Positions 17,008 through 24,771 of a DNA stretch of 29,390 bases are shown here, one piece after another. Under the pieces are notes generated by a model. That model saw only the letters and a list, made by a program, of their open reading frames with translations. It did not search any database and was not told where the DNA came from. The stretch's first letter is position 1. Every line of letters begins with the position of its first letter. Made by a program: the position numbers and the translations under genes. Origin of the DNA: Bifidobacterium sp. UBA744 (GTDB taxonomy: Bacteria; Actinomycetota; Actinomycetes; Actinomycetales; Bifidobacteriaceae). The DNA lies in the NCBI GenBank assembly GCA_002298605.1, contig DBKS01000023.1, forward strand, positions 1,970 through 31,359, written 5' to 3'.

Positions 17008-17080
17008 TGGGACCGATGGGATTCGAACCCACGACCTTCTGTTCCGGAGACAGACGCTCTATCCACTGAGCTACGGACCC
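17008..17080 (-). tRNA. tRNA-Arg (anticodon CCG)
   Basis: A 73-nt cloverleaf on the minus strand. Acceptor arms are GGGTCCG and CGGTCCC, D arm GCTC/GAGC, anticodon stem TCTGT/ACAGA around loop CTCCGGA (anticodon CCG, decoding CGG), a 5-nt variable loop, T stem GTGGG/CCCAT with loop TTCGAAT, and discriminator A. CCA is not encoded. Pair 4-69 of the acceptor stem would be U-U, a mismatch; all other stem pairs are sound. It is followed 50 bases later by ridA. Confidence 0.95.
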
Positions 17081-17206
17081 AATGCCCGGGGACTGGCTCC
17101 GAGCAACTTCTCCATACTACGGCATCGCATGGTCATCGGCTGAGATTCCGCCCGAATTCCGCGTCATATCAGGCGTGCCGAACCAATCATCCCAGAATAA
17201 TGTCCA

Positions 17207-17212
17207 TACAAT
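17207..17212 (+). promoter_or_regulatory. Candidate -10 element for a leaderless CYTH gene
   Basis: TACAAT (five of six bases of TATAAT) lies six bases before the ATG at 17219, and no ribosome site is visible. With normal -10 to start-site spacing, transcription would begin at or next to the start codon, implying a leaderless message, which is common in actinobacteria. No good -35 is seen. Confidence 0.45.
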
Positions 17213-17218
17213 GAGATT

Positions 17219-17836
17219 ATGCATGACGATTTCGAATATGAACGTCGGTTTTTCTGCCGTGCTCTGCCACCGGAACTCGATGACGGGGACGCGCCGCTGC
17301 TCATTGTGCAGAGCTACTACGTGCATCAGGACAATTACGCGCTGCGCATCCGCCTGCAGGCCACGTCGCTGCGAGAGTCGATGACCGCGGGCACCGATCC
17401 CATCGCCGTGCTCACAACGCATCGATCCGCGTTCAGGCAGGCGTTCGTCACCGTAAAGGGCCCGTCCGTAGGAGGCACCCGCTACGAAGCCGGGCGCGAG
17501 ATCGACCCCGACATCGCCGCCGAACTGGTCCTGCGCGGCGGTGCGCCGATCATCAAGAACCGTTACAGCGCATGGATCGGCGAGGACGGGTGGAACATCG
17601 ACGTGTTCGGCGGCGTCAACGCCCCGCTGGTGGTGGCCGAGGCGGAACGTAGCGGCCCGGTCACCAACCTCGTCATCCCACGGTTCGCGGTGTCCGAGAT
17701 CACCGACGACCGACGATTCTCAAACGACGGGCTCGCCACAATGCCCTATGGGACATGGGCCGGATCCTATGAGCGGGAGCTGCGCGAACACGGCCCCCAT
17801 TTCTCGCCGTTCTTCGGAACGAATCGCGTGGAATAG
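17219..17836 (+). CDS. CYTH-domain protein (triphosphate tunnel fold)
   Basis: A 205-aa cytoplasmic protein with the pattern of CYTH (CyaB/thiamine-triphosphatase) proteins, which bind triphosphates in a tunnel and often hydrolyse tripolyphosphate or other triphosphates. The signature ExExK appears as E6-x-E8-x-R10. Further tunnel residues fit: ALRIRLQ (41-47), VTVKGPS (78-83), R88-x-E90, IIKNRY (111-116), W125 with D128 and a Gly turn, and PLVVAEAE (136-143). Lys in the first signature is replaced by Arg, so activity could differ. Exact substrate unknown. It is divergent from tRNA-Arg and converges with the thioredoxin/TPR gene. Confidence 0.78.
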   Translation: MHDDFEYERRFFCRALPPELDDGDAPLLIVQSYYVHQDNYALRIRLQATSLRESMTAGTDPIAVLTTHRSAFRQAFVTVKGPSVGGTRYEAGREIDPDIAAELVLRGGAPIIKNRYSAWIGEDGWNIDVFGGVNAPLVVAEAERSGPVTNLVIPRFAVSEITDDRRFSNDGLATMPYGTWAGSYERELREHGPHFSPFFGTNRVE

Positions 17837-17868
17837 CGGCAGACGGCCGGCAGACGGATCAGCGCATA

Positions 17869-18834
17869 TCAGTACATCAACGTGGCCAGACGGCGACGGG
17901 CACGCTTCAGCCGCTCATCGGCCGGCTCGGGGATGGTGAAGTATTCCAGCAGACGCTGACGCACCACATCGAGATCGGCCTTATGCCCGGCAGCCAGAAA
18001 GTCCAGCAAACGGTCGAAGGCATCGGCGATCTGCCCGCCGATCATGTCGATATCCGCCACGGCGAGCTGCGCCTCCACGTCATCGGGATGGGCGGCGGCC
18101 TGCGCACGCACCTCGCGCACATTCGCGGAACCGGAACGAGCCAACAGCAAAGCCTTCGCACGCTCGCGGGCGGCCAGCGTGTCGCCCGGATTCGATTCCA
18201 GCACCAGCGCGTACGCGGCGGCGGCACCCGCGTAATCGCCCTGCGCGGCCAGACTGCGGGCATGGGCATGCTCCGGCGGAATCCGCTCGGCTGCGGAGGC
18301 GTCGCCCTGCGCATCCGCCGCATCGGCGGACGGATCGCCCTGATAGGGCGCGGTGCCGTTCACACCGGCCTGCTGGGCGGCCTGAATCACCTGCGGGATC
18401 AGGGTGTCGACCACCTGCTGCAGTTCCTCGTCGCTAGGCAGACCCTGCAGAATCGGCATCGGGCGACCGTTGATCAATGCGAACAACGCCGGGGCTCCCT
18501 GCACGCGCAGCGCCTGCGCGATGGAGGGATTGGACGCGATGTCGATGCGCGACAGCTGGATCTGCCCCTTGAGCTTGTTCACCGCGTCGCCGAGCGCACG
18601 GGCCATGCCGAACAGGCGGTCATCGGTGGGAATCCACAGCAGCAGCAGAATCGGGAATGTGGCCGAGGTGGAGACCATCGACTGGAAGGAGGACTCACTG
18701 GTATCGATCACATAGCCGCCGGCTGCGGGCGCCCCGCCCGCCTGCCCTGGCTCGGACTTCACCTGATGCGCCAGAGCCTCCAAATCCACGGCCCCCGCCA
18801 ACGACACTCCCGGCTTGAACGGCTCCTCAGCCAT
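17869..18834 (-). CDS. Thioredoxin-fold/TPR protein, YbbN (CnoX)-like
   Basis: A 321-aa cytoplasmic protein. Residues about 50-160 resemble a thioredoxin fold (FPILLLLWIPTDDRLFGMA, QLSRIDIASNPSIAQALRVQGAPALFALINGRPM). The C-terminal half is helical and Ala-rich with TPR-like units, matching the YbbN/CnoX family of holdase or co-chaperone proteins. Instead of CxxC after the first strand there is WIPTDD, so no disulfide chemistry is expected; a structural or chaperone role is more likely. AAAGGATAGG precedes the ATG. It converges with the CYTH gene, with 32 bases between them, and lies downstream of the lipoprotein gene on the same strand across a 163-base gap in which I see no clear promoter. 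Confidence 0.85.
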   Translation of the reverse strand: MAEEPFKPGVSLAGAVDLEALAHQVKSEPGQAGGAPAAGGYVIDTSESSFQSMVSTSATFPILLLLWIPTDDRLFGMARALGDAVNKLKGQIQLSRIDIASNPSIAQALRVQGAPALFALINGRPMPILQGLPSDEELQQVVDTLIPQVIQAAQQAGVNGTAPYQGDPSADAADAQGDASAAERIPPEHAHARSLAAQGDYAGAAAAYALVLESNPGDTLAARERAKALLLARSGSANVREVRAQAAAHPDDVEAQLAVADIDMIGGQIADAFDRLLDFLAAGHKADLDVVRQRLLEYFTIPEPADERLKRARRRLATLMY

Positions 18835-18997
18835 AGCAACCTATCCTTTCCCCGCTCACGTTCCTCATGCACGGCGCATATCACGATGTCACAGATGCCA
18901 CGCATCACGCAGACGGTTATCCCGTCGACGAAACGACACGGCACACTGTAACCACATCATAGTGCCCGGCATCGTTCGACGCTTGCGACGCCCGCGC

Positions 18998-20056
18998 CTA
19001 GAAGGCCTCCACCTTCACCGCCTGGCGTTCGGCGCCGACGGCCTGGATCTGCGCACCGCTCGACGCCGCCGGCACATACAGCGCCACCACATTCACATAG
19101 GTGACCTTCATGTTGCTGGTGGCCTGTCCGTCGCCGAACAACGCCTTCTCCGCATCGTTGGCGGGCAACGACTCCCGGCCCTCGCCGGCCTGGCGCGTCC
19201 ATTCGGAATTGATCTGCGCGATCACCAGGTCGCCGCCATCCGACGAGCGCATGATCTTGATCGCATCCGGCTCGGCGGCGAAGGTTTGGGACTGCGTGCC
19301 CTTATTGGCCTCCATGCCCTGCTGCACCTTCGCCGCGGTGGTCGCCAGATCGGTGCGGAAGGAGTCGTCGGCGAACTTCGACGCGTATTCGCTGTCCGTG
19401 CCCTTGGTCAGTACATCGGCGTATTGGGCGACCGCATCGGCGGGGGTGGCCACCAGGCCGGAGTCGTCGGCCTTGCCCATTTGGGTTCCGATCTTCGGCA
19501 CTGCGAATTTCGGCAACTGGGCGCCCGAGAACAGTCGGGCCACGCCCCACAGCCTGTAGTTCTGGTGCGCTGACGTCTGCTCCATCACAAGCAGACGCTG
19601 GGTCTGCTGATCGCTGGTGGTGGTGGTGATGGACAGCAGCGTGCGCGGCCAGCCGTTGTCGGTGGGAATCACCGTCTGCTCAATATCGTTGGGGATATTG
19701 GTTTTCTTGTCGAGATTGCCGGTTTTCTGCGCTATCGTGAGTTCGGCGGTGCGCACGGCCAACGCCGGCCCTGTGACGCGACCGGACAGACCCGACGCGT
19801 CTTTGGCGTCATTGGCCTTGTTCAGCGTATCAAGAATCGACGCGCGGATCTTCGCCTCCTGGTCGACGGTCAGATCGGGCGTTTTCGAAGAGGACGACGA
19901 CTGGGAGGCCACCGTCGGAAGCGGCCCCTCGCATGCGGTAAGCGTCCCCAGGGAAGCCACCGCCGCCAGCATGGCCAACGAGCGCGTCAGCAGCGCGCGC
20001 AGCGCCGCATGGCCGCGGCGGGCGTTCGGGCCGCCATTCATCATGGTGTTTCGCAT
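18998..20056 (-). CDS. Uncharacterised lipoprotein
   Basis: A 352-aa exported protein that I do not recognise. It starts at ATG 20056 with GGGGGAG upstream. A basic N-terminus and hydrophobic stretch end in the lipobox LTAC (Cys42), so it is predicted to be acylated and anchored outside the membrane. A Ser-rich linker follows, then about 290 residues of mixed alpha/beta sequence with an NTF2-like feel in the second half (ADAVAQYADVL, FADDSFRTDLATTAAKVQQGM), which is only an impression. The start codon lies one base after the stop of the upstream membrane-protein gene (TGACATG), so the two are translationally coupled and probably work together at the envelope. Confidence 0.8.
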   Translation of the reverse strand: MRNTMMNGGPNARRGHAALRALLTRSLAMLAAVASLGTLTACEGPLPTVASQSSSSSKTPDLTVDQEAKIRASILDTLNKANDAKDASGLSGRVTGPALAVRTAELTIAQKTGNLDKKTNIPNDIEQTVIPTDNGWPRTLLSITTTTSDQQTQRLLVMEQTSAHQNYRLWGVARLFSGAQLPKFAVPKIGTQMGKADDSGLVATPADAVAQYADVLTKGTDSEYASKFADDSFRTDLATTAAKVQQGMEANKGTQSQTFAAEPDAIKIMRSSDGGDLVIAQINSEWTRQAGEGRESLPANDAEKALFGDGQATSNMKVTYVNVVALYVPAASSGAQIQAVGAERQAVKVEAF

Positions 20057-20057
20057 G

Positions 20058-21179
20058 TCACTCCTCCCCCTGCTTGTTCGCCGCATCGCCGGACGCCGCG
20101 CTTTCCCTGTTCAGCCGTTCGATATAGGCCTGCAGCTCGTCGGGACTGATCACCGACGTCTCCTCATCGTTCGGCGAGTCATCCATCATCGGTGGCTCAT
20201 CGGACCGCGCCGCCTGCGATGATTGCACCGCCTGCTCGGCGACCAGGTTCCTCGCGGTGACATCCACCACCGTCGGAGCCGCGGGAACGGTTGCCGTGGA
20301 CGCGAGGGACGACGTCTCCACCGCGGAGCTGGCGACCGATCCCGCACGCCGCGCATGGCGACGGTGCGGACGCTTGCCGATATGCAGCATCGACGCGATC
20401 GCGCCGAAGAACTTTCCGAAGGCTCCGGCCACCAGCTGCGGAATGGTGAGCTTGATCTCCTCATGGCCGCGAGCGGGCGCGGCGCCCGACTCCTTCTTGC
20501 GTCGCTTCGTCGGATGCACGGCGAACAGCGATGCGCTGAGCACGGCGGCCACGATCAGCAGCCCACCGATGAAATACAGCGGCGTTGCGTAATCGGGCAC
20601 GGTATCACGGGTCCAATGCAACGCGACGGTCATCGGCGAACCGGCTTCGTCATCGGCCGAGGCATCGGCATTGGTGTCGATGAACACCGCCGCGCCGCCA
20701 TCGGTGTCGGAATCACGCTGCAGGCGAACGGATCCTGTCCCGCAGGTCACCGACTGCCACAAGTCGGACTGTTCCAGCGTCACATCCCCCTCGGCCGAGG
20801 TCGCATCGCCGGAGGCCTTGGTCTGTTCGACGCCGAGCTGGGTCCATGACGACAAACCGGTGAGCCGCGTATACGTATGTCCGGCGATCCATCCGGCGAC
20901 GTCCTGCGATGTGCCGGTGGCCACGCAGATCTTTGCATTCGACGATGACGACACTGTCATGTCGACCTGATTGTCCACCACGGACAGCACGCCCGGATCG
21001 GCGACCACGTATCGGGTCGAAGTGTCGGCGGTCGCATTGACTTCGGCACTCGGCTTCCATTCGGTCGCATTCAGCACGCCAAAAACTATCGCGGCCACGG
21101 CAAGCAGCCCGAATATCGGTGTTACCACGCCACGCATGACAGCGGCATGACGCGAAGTGTTCTGGTTTTGATCACTCAT
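20058..21179 (-). CDS. Two-pass membrane protein of unknown function
   Basis: A 373-aa protein with two predicted membrane segments (about 17-36 and 198-222). The roughly 160-residue region between them is probably outside and contains Cys85 and Cys146, which could form a disulfide. The C-terminal 150 residues, inside, carry a basic cluster (KRRKK; KRPHRRHARR), then an Ala/Val/Thr-rich stretch and an acidic tail (SPNDEETSVISPDELQAYIE). No family was recognised. Start choice is uncertain: ATG 21179 (MSDQNQN...) sits 10 bases after TAGAAT (21195-21190), suggesting a near-leaderless message, whereas ATG 21191 overlaps that element. It forms a coupled pair with the following lipoprotein and is divergent from the FKBP lipoprotein. 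Confidence 0.75.
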   Translation of the reverse strand: MSDQNQNTSRHAAVMRGVVTPIFGLLAVAAIVFGVLNATEWKPSAEVNATADTSTRYVVADPGVLSVVDNQVDMTVSSSSNAKICVATGTSQDVAGWIAGHTYTRLTGLSSWTQLGVEQTKASGDATSAEGDVTLEQSDLWQSVTCGTGSVRLQRDSDTDGGAAVFIDTNADASADDEAGSPMTVALHWTRDTVPDYATPLYFIGGLLIVAAVLSASLFAVHPTKRRKKESGAAPARGHEEIKLTIPQLVAGAFGKFFGAIASMLHIGKRPHRRHARRAGSVASSAVETSSLASTATVPAAPTVVDVTARNLVAEQAVQSSQAARSDEPPMMDDSPNDEETSVISPDELQAYIERLNRESAASGDAANKQGEE

Positions 21180-21189
21180 AGCAGGCACC

Positions 21190-21195
21190 ATTCTA
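21190..21195 (-). promoter_or_regulatory. Candidate -10 element for the membrane protein/lipoprotein pair
   Basis: TAGAAT on the minus strand matches TATAAT at five of six bases and ends 10 bases before ATG 21179. Transcription would start within a few bases of the start codon, giving a very short or absent leader. The -35 region (GTGGAT at 17-base spacing) is poor. Confidence 0.35.
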
Positions 21196-21271
21196 CAATC
21201 TCTTCACGAATCATCCACTGGCCAGCTGATCATCAGCGCAAAATCAGGCGCGTCCACTACTGTGAGGAACC

Positions 21272-22249
21272 ATGCGTTATGATTTTGCAACTCACTCATT
21301 GAAGAAGGCAATGGCCGGGTTGTGCGGCGCCGCGCTGGTCATCGGTCTCGCCGCATGCGGTAATGGTTCCGCAAGCACCGCCCAGGGATCCGCCTCCGCA
21401 AGCTCATCTACCTCCTCGTCCGGCGAATTGAAGGAGATGACGGGGATCGCCGCCACCGGCGAAGTCGGCCAGAAGCCCACCATCACATTGTCCGGCGTGC
21501 CATTCACCGTGCCGGACGGCGGCTATGAGATCCTGCAGAAGGGTAACGGCGACACCTTGGAAGACGGCGACCGCCTGTGCATGCAGTCCGTGGCGATCAG
21601 CGCCAAAACCGGCGCCGAAATATACTCCAGCTGGGAGAACGCCACCCCCGACTGTTCGGTGACCCTGGATTCCTCGCAGCTCCGCTCCGGCCTGTACGAC
21701 GTGTTCAAGGGCCAGCAGGTCGGCATGCTCATCGCGATGGGCGTCAACGACAGCACCGCCACCGACGACGCGCAGAAGTCCTATGTCATGGCCACCACTG
21801 TCGTGTCGAAGTCGCATGACCTGACGCGCGCCGAAGGCACCGCGGTCAGCGATGTGCCGTCCAACCTGCCGAAGGTCGCACTGGACGCCAACGGCAAGCC
21901 GTCCATCGACATGAACGGCTACCAGCCGGACGGCCAGTTCATCGTCCAGCCGCTGATCAAAGGCGACGGGGCGACCGTGTCCGACACGGGCACCGCGGTC
22001 GTCAAATACACCGGCTGGCTTACCGACGGCACGCAGTTCGACTCCTCCTGGGACAAGAACACCACCTATGAGGCCAGCATGTCGGGCGGTGTGATCCAGG
22101 GATGGATCGACGGGCTCAAGGGCCAAACCGTCGGATCCCAACTGCTGCTGATCATCCCACCGGACAAGGGGTACGGCGATCAGGCATCCGGTTCCATCCC
22201 CGCGAATTCCACACTGGTGTTCGTGGTTGACATCGTCGGCACCTATTAG
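21272..22249 (+). CDS. FKBP-type peptidyl-prolyl isomerase lipoprotein
   Basis: Predicted surface lipoprotein that catalyses proline cis-trans isomerisation and assists folding of exported proteins. The 325-aa chain has a signal peptide ending in the lipobox LAAC (Cys29), a Ser/Ala-rich linker, a middle region (about 60-210) without an obvious family, though possibly a degenerate FKBP repeat, and a clear C-terminal FKBP domain (about 235-325). That domain has VVKYTGWLTDGTQFDSSW, GVIQGWIDGLKGQTVGS, IPPDKGYGD and IPANSTLVFVVDIVG, which include the active-site aromatic and Asp positions. GAGGAA lies about 4 bases before the ATG. It is divergent from the unknown membrane pair and converges with nucS. 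Confidence 0.92.
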   Translation: MRYDFATHSLKKAMAGLCGAALVIGLAACGNGSASTAQGSASASSSTSSSGELKEMTGIAATGEVGQKPTITLSGVPFTVPDGGYEILQKGNGDTLEDGDRLCMQSVAISAKTGAEIYSSWENATPDCSVTLDSSQLRSGLYDVFKGQQVGMLIAMGVNDSTATDDAQKSYVMATTVVSKSHDLTRAEGTAVSDVPSNLPKVALDANGKPSIDMNGYQPDGQFIVQPLIKGDGATVSDTGTAVVKYTGWLTDGTQFDSSWDKNTTYEASMSGGVIQGWIDGLKGQTVGSQLLLIIPPDKGYGDQASGSIPANSTLVFVVDIVGTY

Positions 22250-22253
22250 ACAA

Positions 22254-22279
22254 TCGGCGTGGGCGCCGCCCCACGCCGA
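22254..22279. terminator. Bidirectional terminator hairpin between FKBP gene and nucS
   Basis: TCGGCGTGGG and CCCACGCCGA form a perfect 10-bp stem with a 6-nt loop in the 36-base gap between two converging genes. It starts 5 bases after one stop codon and ends 7 bases before the other. T-runs are weak on both sides, but the position suggests it serves both transcripts. Confidence 0.7.
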
Positions 22280-22285
22280 GAACCG

Positions 22286-22999
22286 CTAGAACAGGCGAAG
22301 CTCGTCGGATTCGGCGCCGCGCATCTCGTCATAGTCGAGAATCAGGCAGCTGAATCCACGGTCTTCGGCCAGCACGCGGGCCTGCGGCGTAATCGTCTGC
22401 GCGGCGAAGATGCCACGCACCGGAGCGAGCAGCGGGTCGCGATTCAGCAGCTCGCAATAGCGGGTCAGCTGTTCGACGCCGTCGATGCCGCCATGCCGTT
22501 TGATTTCGATGGCCACATGTCTGCCCTCGGCATCGATGGCCATGATATCCACCGGTCCGATGGCCGTGGGATATTCGCGCCTCACCAATTTGGCACCCTT
22601 GCCGATGCGCTCGATCTGCTCGGCCAGGCAACGCTGCAGATGATCCTCGACACCATCCTTGACAAGTCCGGGATCCTCGCCCAACTCGTACGACTCGTCG
22701 GCATACACGTGCCACAGTCTGACTTCGAGGATATCGCTCGACTTATCCGCCGAAACCCGCAGAATGCGCTCGGGGGCGACGGCGCCGGCGGCACCGTCTT
22801 CGGCATCGGCATGGTCGGGTACGGTCTGCCTGAGCGTGCACGGCGCGGCCATCCAATTCAACGGCTTATACGACCCGAGCTCCGAGAAGATCAGCAAGCT
22901 GGAATCCGCCTTGATCAGCAGCACGCGCTTGGCCGGCGGCAGCATGGCGTTGAGGCGGCCGGAATATTCGGCCGAGCAGTCGGCAACTATGATTCGCAC
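22286..22999 (-). CDS. nucS: Endonuclease NucS (mismatch-specific)
   Basis: DNA endonuclease of the NucS/EndoMS family, which provides non-canonical mismatch repair in actinobacteria lacking MutS/MutL. The 237-aa protein starts at GTG 22999 (MRIIVADCSAEYSGRL, the typical N-terminus), with AAGGTGG upstream; the frame extends further but without a better start. The C-terminal nuclease core has the RecB-like arrangement GPVDIMAID (Asp151) and AIEIKRHGGIDGVEQLTRY (Glu165, Lys167). The last residues, LRLF, match the sliding-clamp-binding tail described for NucS. It lies 40 bases after the last pectin gene on the same strand, so read-through from that operon is possible, although it is a core gene. 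Confidence 0.95.
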   Translation of the reverse strand: MRIIVADCSAEYSGRLNAMLPPAKRVLLIKADSSLLIFSELGSYKPLNWMAAPCTLRQTVPDHADAEDGAAGAVAPERILRVSADKSSDILEVRLWHVYADESYELGEDPGLVKDGVEDHLQRCLAEQIERIGKGAKLVRREYPTAIGPVDIMAIDAEGRHVAIEIKRHGGIDGVEQLTRYCELLNRDPLLAPVRGIFAAQTITPQARVLAEDRGFSCLILDYDEMRGAESDELRLF

Positions 23000-23039
23000 G
23001 AGCCACCACCTTACACCACCCGCAGGCGACGGCCGGACG

Positions 23040-24590
23040 CTAGTCGACCGGCGTGGTTTCGCCTTCCGACGCACGCACCCGCTCGAAACTCACATCCTTG
23101 GCGTATGCCATTTCGATGCGGCCGGAACCCTGCGGCACGCCACCCAGCGTGATGTCGCGGAACACCACGTCGCGGACCTCATGACCGGGCTTCGAGAAAC
23201 CCCTCACCAGAATCGCCGTGGTCGGATGCACATCATGCTCGTCGTCGCCCCAGAACCGTCCGAGCACCCTGCAGCGCTCGAAGCGATACCGCTCGAAGAA
23301 CGGCTGGTCCGGCCCGGCTACGCCATCGTCGTTATACGACACGGCGTGAATGGTGACGGCCGCGAGATCGCAGTCTCGGACCACCACGTCGCGAACCGCG
23401 CCCCCTCGCTTGGGCGTGCCCTTGATATGCAAGCCATAGCGGGATTTGGAGATGTCCACGTTCCACACGCGCACATCCTCCACGCCGCCGCTCATCTCCG
23501 AACCGATGGCGATGCCGTGACCCTGCGTGGCACGGCAGTCGAAAATGCGCACATGGCGGGTGGGTCGGTTGATCGCGTTCCCCTCCGGGTTCTTGCCGGA
23601 TTTGATGGCCACCATGTCGTCGCCGGTATGGAACCGGGAATCGAACAGATAGCAGTTGGTTGAGGAGTCCGGATCCCAGCCGTCGCCGTTCCAGACGCCC
23701 GCCGACTCAAATGTGCAGCCGTATGTGACGACGGTGTCCGAATAGATGAACTGGACGTTCCAGCTCGGGCCCCGGCCTACGGTCAGACCGGACAACTCCA
23801 CATCCTGCGCGTTGGCGATGTTGATCAGGCGGCCACGTACGCGGGCGGGGATGGTGTCTTCGTTCTCGCAGGTGGCGACGTAATCGGCCATGGCGGCAAA
23901 CTCGTCCTTCATTGCCTCGCGCTGCAGCTCAATGGTTCGGCGCATGAGTTCGGCGCCACCGCCCAGAATCGACCCCTCGCCGGAAATCGTCACATGCCTG
24001 GTGGTGAAGCCCTTGGTGTGATCCATCTCACCGATGTTGATCAGACTGCGGTAGCATTCGCATTCCGAGCCTTCGAACCGCGTCCACACGCGCGGCTCAT
24101 AATCGGCGGGATCGTCGCTGCCCTGCAGGACGCCGTCGCGCAGTACGGTCAATTCGCTGTCGGAATGCATGGTGAGCGCGCCGGTGAGGAAGGTGCCCGC
24201 CGGCACCACCACGCGATCGCGGGACGTGCAATCGTCCAGCGCCTGCTGGATGGCGGCCGTGTTCATCGTGATGCCGTCGCCCACCGCGTGGTATGGCGCC
24301 TGCGTGACGTCGATGACGCGCTTGGCCGGCAAGGTGCGGAACACGCCGCGGAGCATCGGCTCGAATTCGCCGTACTCGCCCTCCTCGCTCATGCACACCG
24401 CGAAGGCGTATTCGGTGTCGGGCGCCAGACTCAGAAACGTCAGATGCGTCCTATCCGCCTTGGCGGCCTCCGAACCGTTCAGGCGGATGCGATATATGGA
24501 TGTGGCGGTCGCATCGTCGGGCTGATCCCAGAACAGCGTGATGCTGGCGTCTGAAACGCTGGCGTGCAGGCCATCAGAGGTTTGGAACAT
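23040..24590 (-). CDS. GH28 polygalacturonase-type glycoside hydrolase (NGD variant)
   Basis: Predicted cytoplasmic hydrolase of alpha-galacturonosyl linkages in pectin or rhamnogalacturonan oligosaccharides. From ATG 24590 (AAGGAAG upstream) the protein is 516 aa. Residues 1-88 resemble a fibronectin-III domain, followed by the right-handed beta-helix of GH28. Catalytic-site motifs in order are NGD-G-x-D (301-306) in place of the usual NTD, GDD (323-325), GHG (357-359) and HIK (388-390) in place of RIK. An extra helical stretch of about 40 residues lies at 214-250. No signal peptide is visible. The two signature substitutions suggest an exo-acting or rhamnogalacturonan-directed specificity differing from the other GH28 here; the exact substrate is inference. 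Last pectin gene of the operon, with a possible promoter of its own. Confidence 0.87.
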   Translation of the reverse strand: MFQTSDGLHASVSDASITLFWDQPDDATATSIYRIRLNGSEAAKADRTHLTFLSLAPDTEYAFAVCMSEEGEYGEFEPMLRGVFRTLPAKRVIDVTQAPYHAVGDGITMNTAAIQQALDDCTSRDRVVVPAGTFLTGALTMHSDSELTVLRDGVLQGSDDPADYEPRVWTRFEGSECECYRSLINIGEMDHTKGFTTRHVTISGEGSILGGGAELMRRTIELQREAMKDEFAAMADYVATCENEDTIPARVRGRLINIANAQDVELSGLTVGRGPSWNVQFIYSDTVVTYGCTFESAGVWNGDGWDPDSSTNCYLFDSRFHTGDDMVAIKSGKNPEGNAINRPTRHVRIFDCRATQGHGIAIGSEMSGGVEDVRVWNVDISKSRYGLHIKGTPKRGGAVRDVVVRDCDLAAVTIHAVSYNDDGVAGPDQPFFERYRFERCRVLGRFWGDDEHDVHPTTAILVRGFSKPGHEVRDVVFRDITLGGVPQGSGRIEMAYAKDVSFERVRASEGETTPVD

Positions 24591-24690
24591 TGTCTGCTTC
24601 CTTGCAATGGGGGTTCGCGGCGCCGCGGCCAGGCGGCGAACACCGCGCGGAGGGGCGTCCGGCATCGAACAACCGATTATTCCGCCTATG

Positions 24691-24714
24691 AGTATAGATG
24701 CCTACGGACGTCCG
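24691..24714 (-). promoter_or_regulatory. Candidate internal promoter with palindrome upstream of the second GH28 gene
   Basis: TATACT (24696-24691, minus strand) matches the -10 consensus at five of six bases about 100 bases before the GH28 start. The perfect palindrome CGGACGTCCG (24705-24714), with GGACG repeated next to it, lies where the spacer and -35 would be. That placement would suit a repressor operator. No clear -35 is visible. Confidence 0.4.
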
Positions 24715-24717
24715 GAC

Positions 24718-24771
24718 GACGCCGTTGCCAAGTTTTTTCTCTCTCTCCCCCCCTGCGCCCGCAACGGCATC
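24718..24771 (-). terminator. Large stem-loop with purine tract after GH105 gene
   Basis: GATGCCGTTGC and GCAACGGCGTC (minus strand) can pair over 11 positions including one G-T, around a 32-nt loop. The left arm begins 3 bases after the GH105 stop. The loop carries a 22-base one-strand purine tract (24733-24754): seven G, alternating AG, then six A. It may end or attenuate transcription between the GH105 and GH28 genes. The tract is also a short simple-sequence repeat that could vary in length. Confidence 0.45.

Noticed and set aside
16958..17032. Upstream extension of ridA
   Set aside because: The extension enters the tRNA-Arg gene and is not conserved-looking; a ribosome site precedes ATG 16957.
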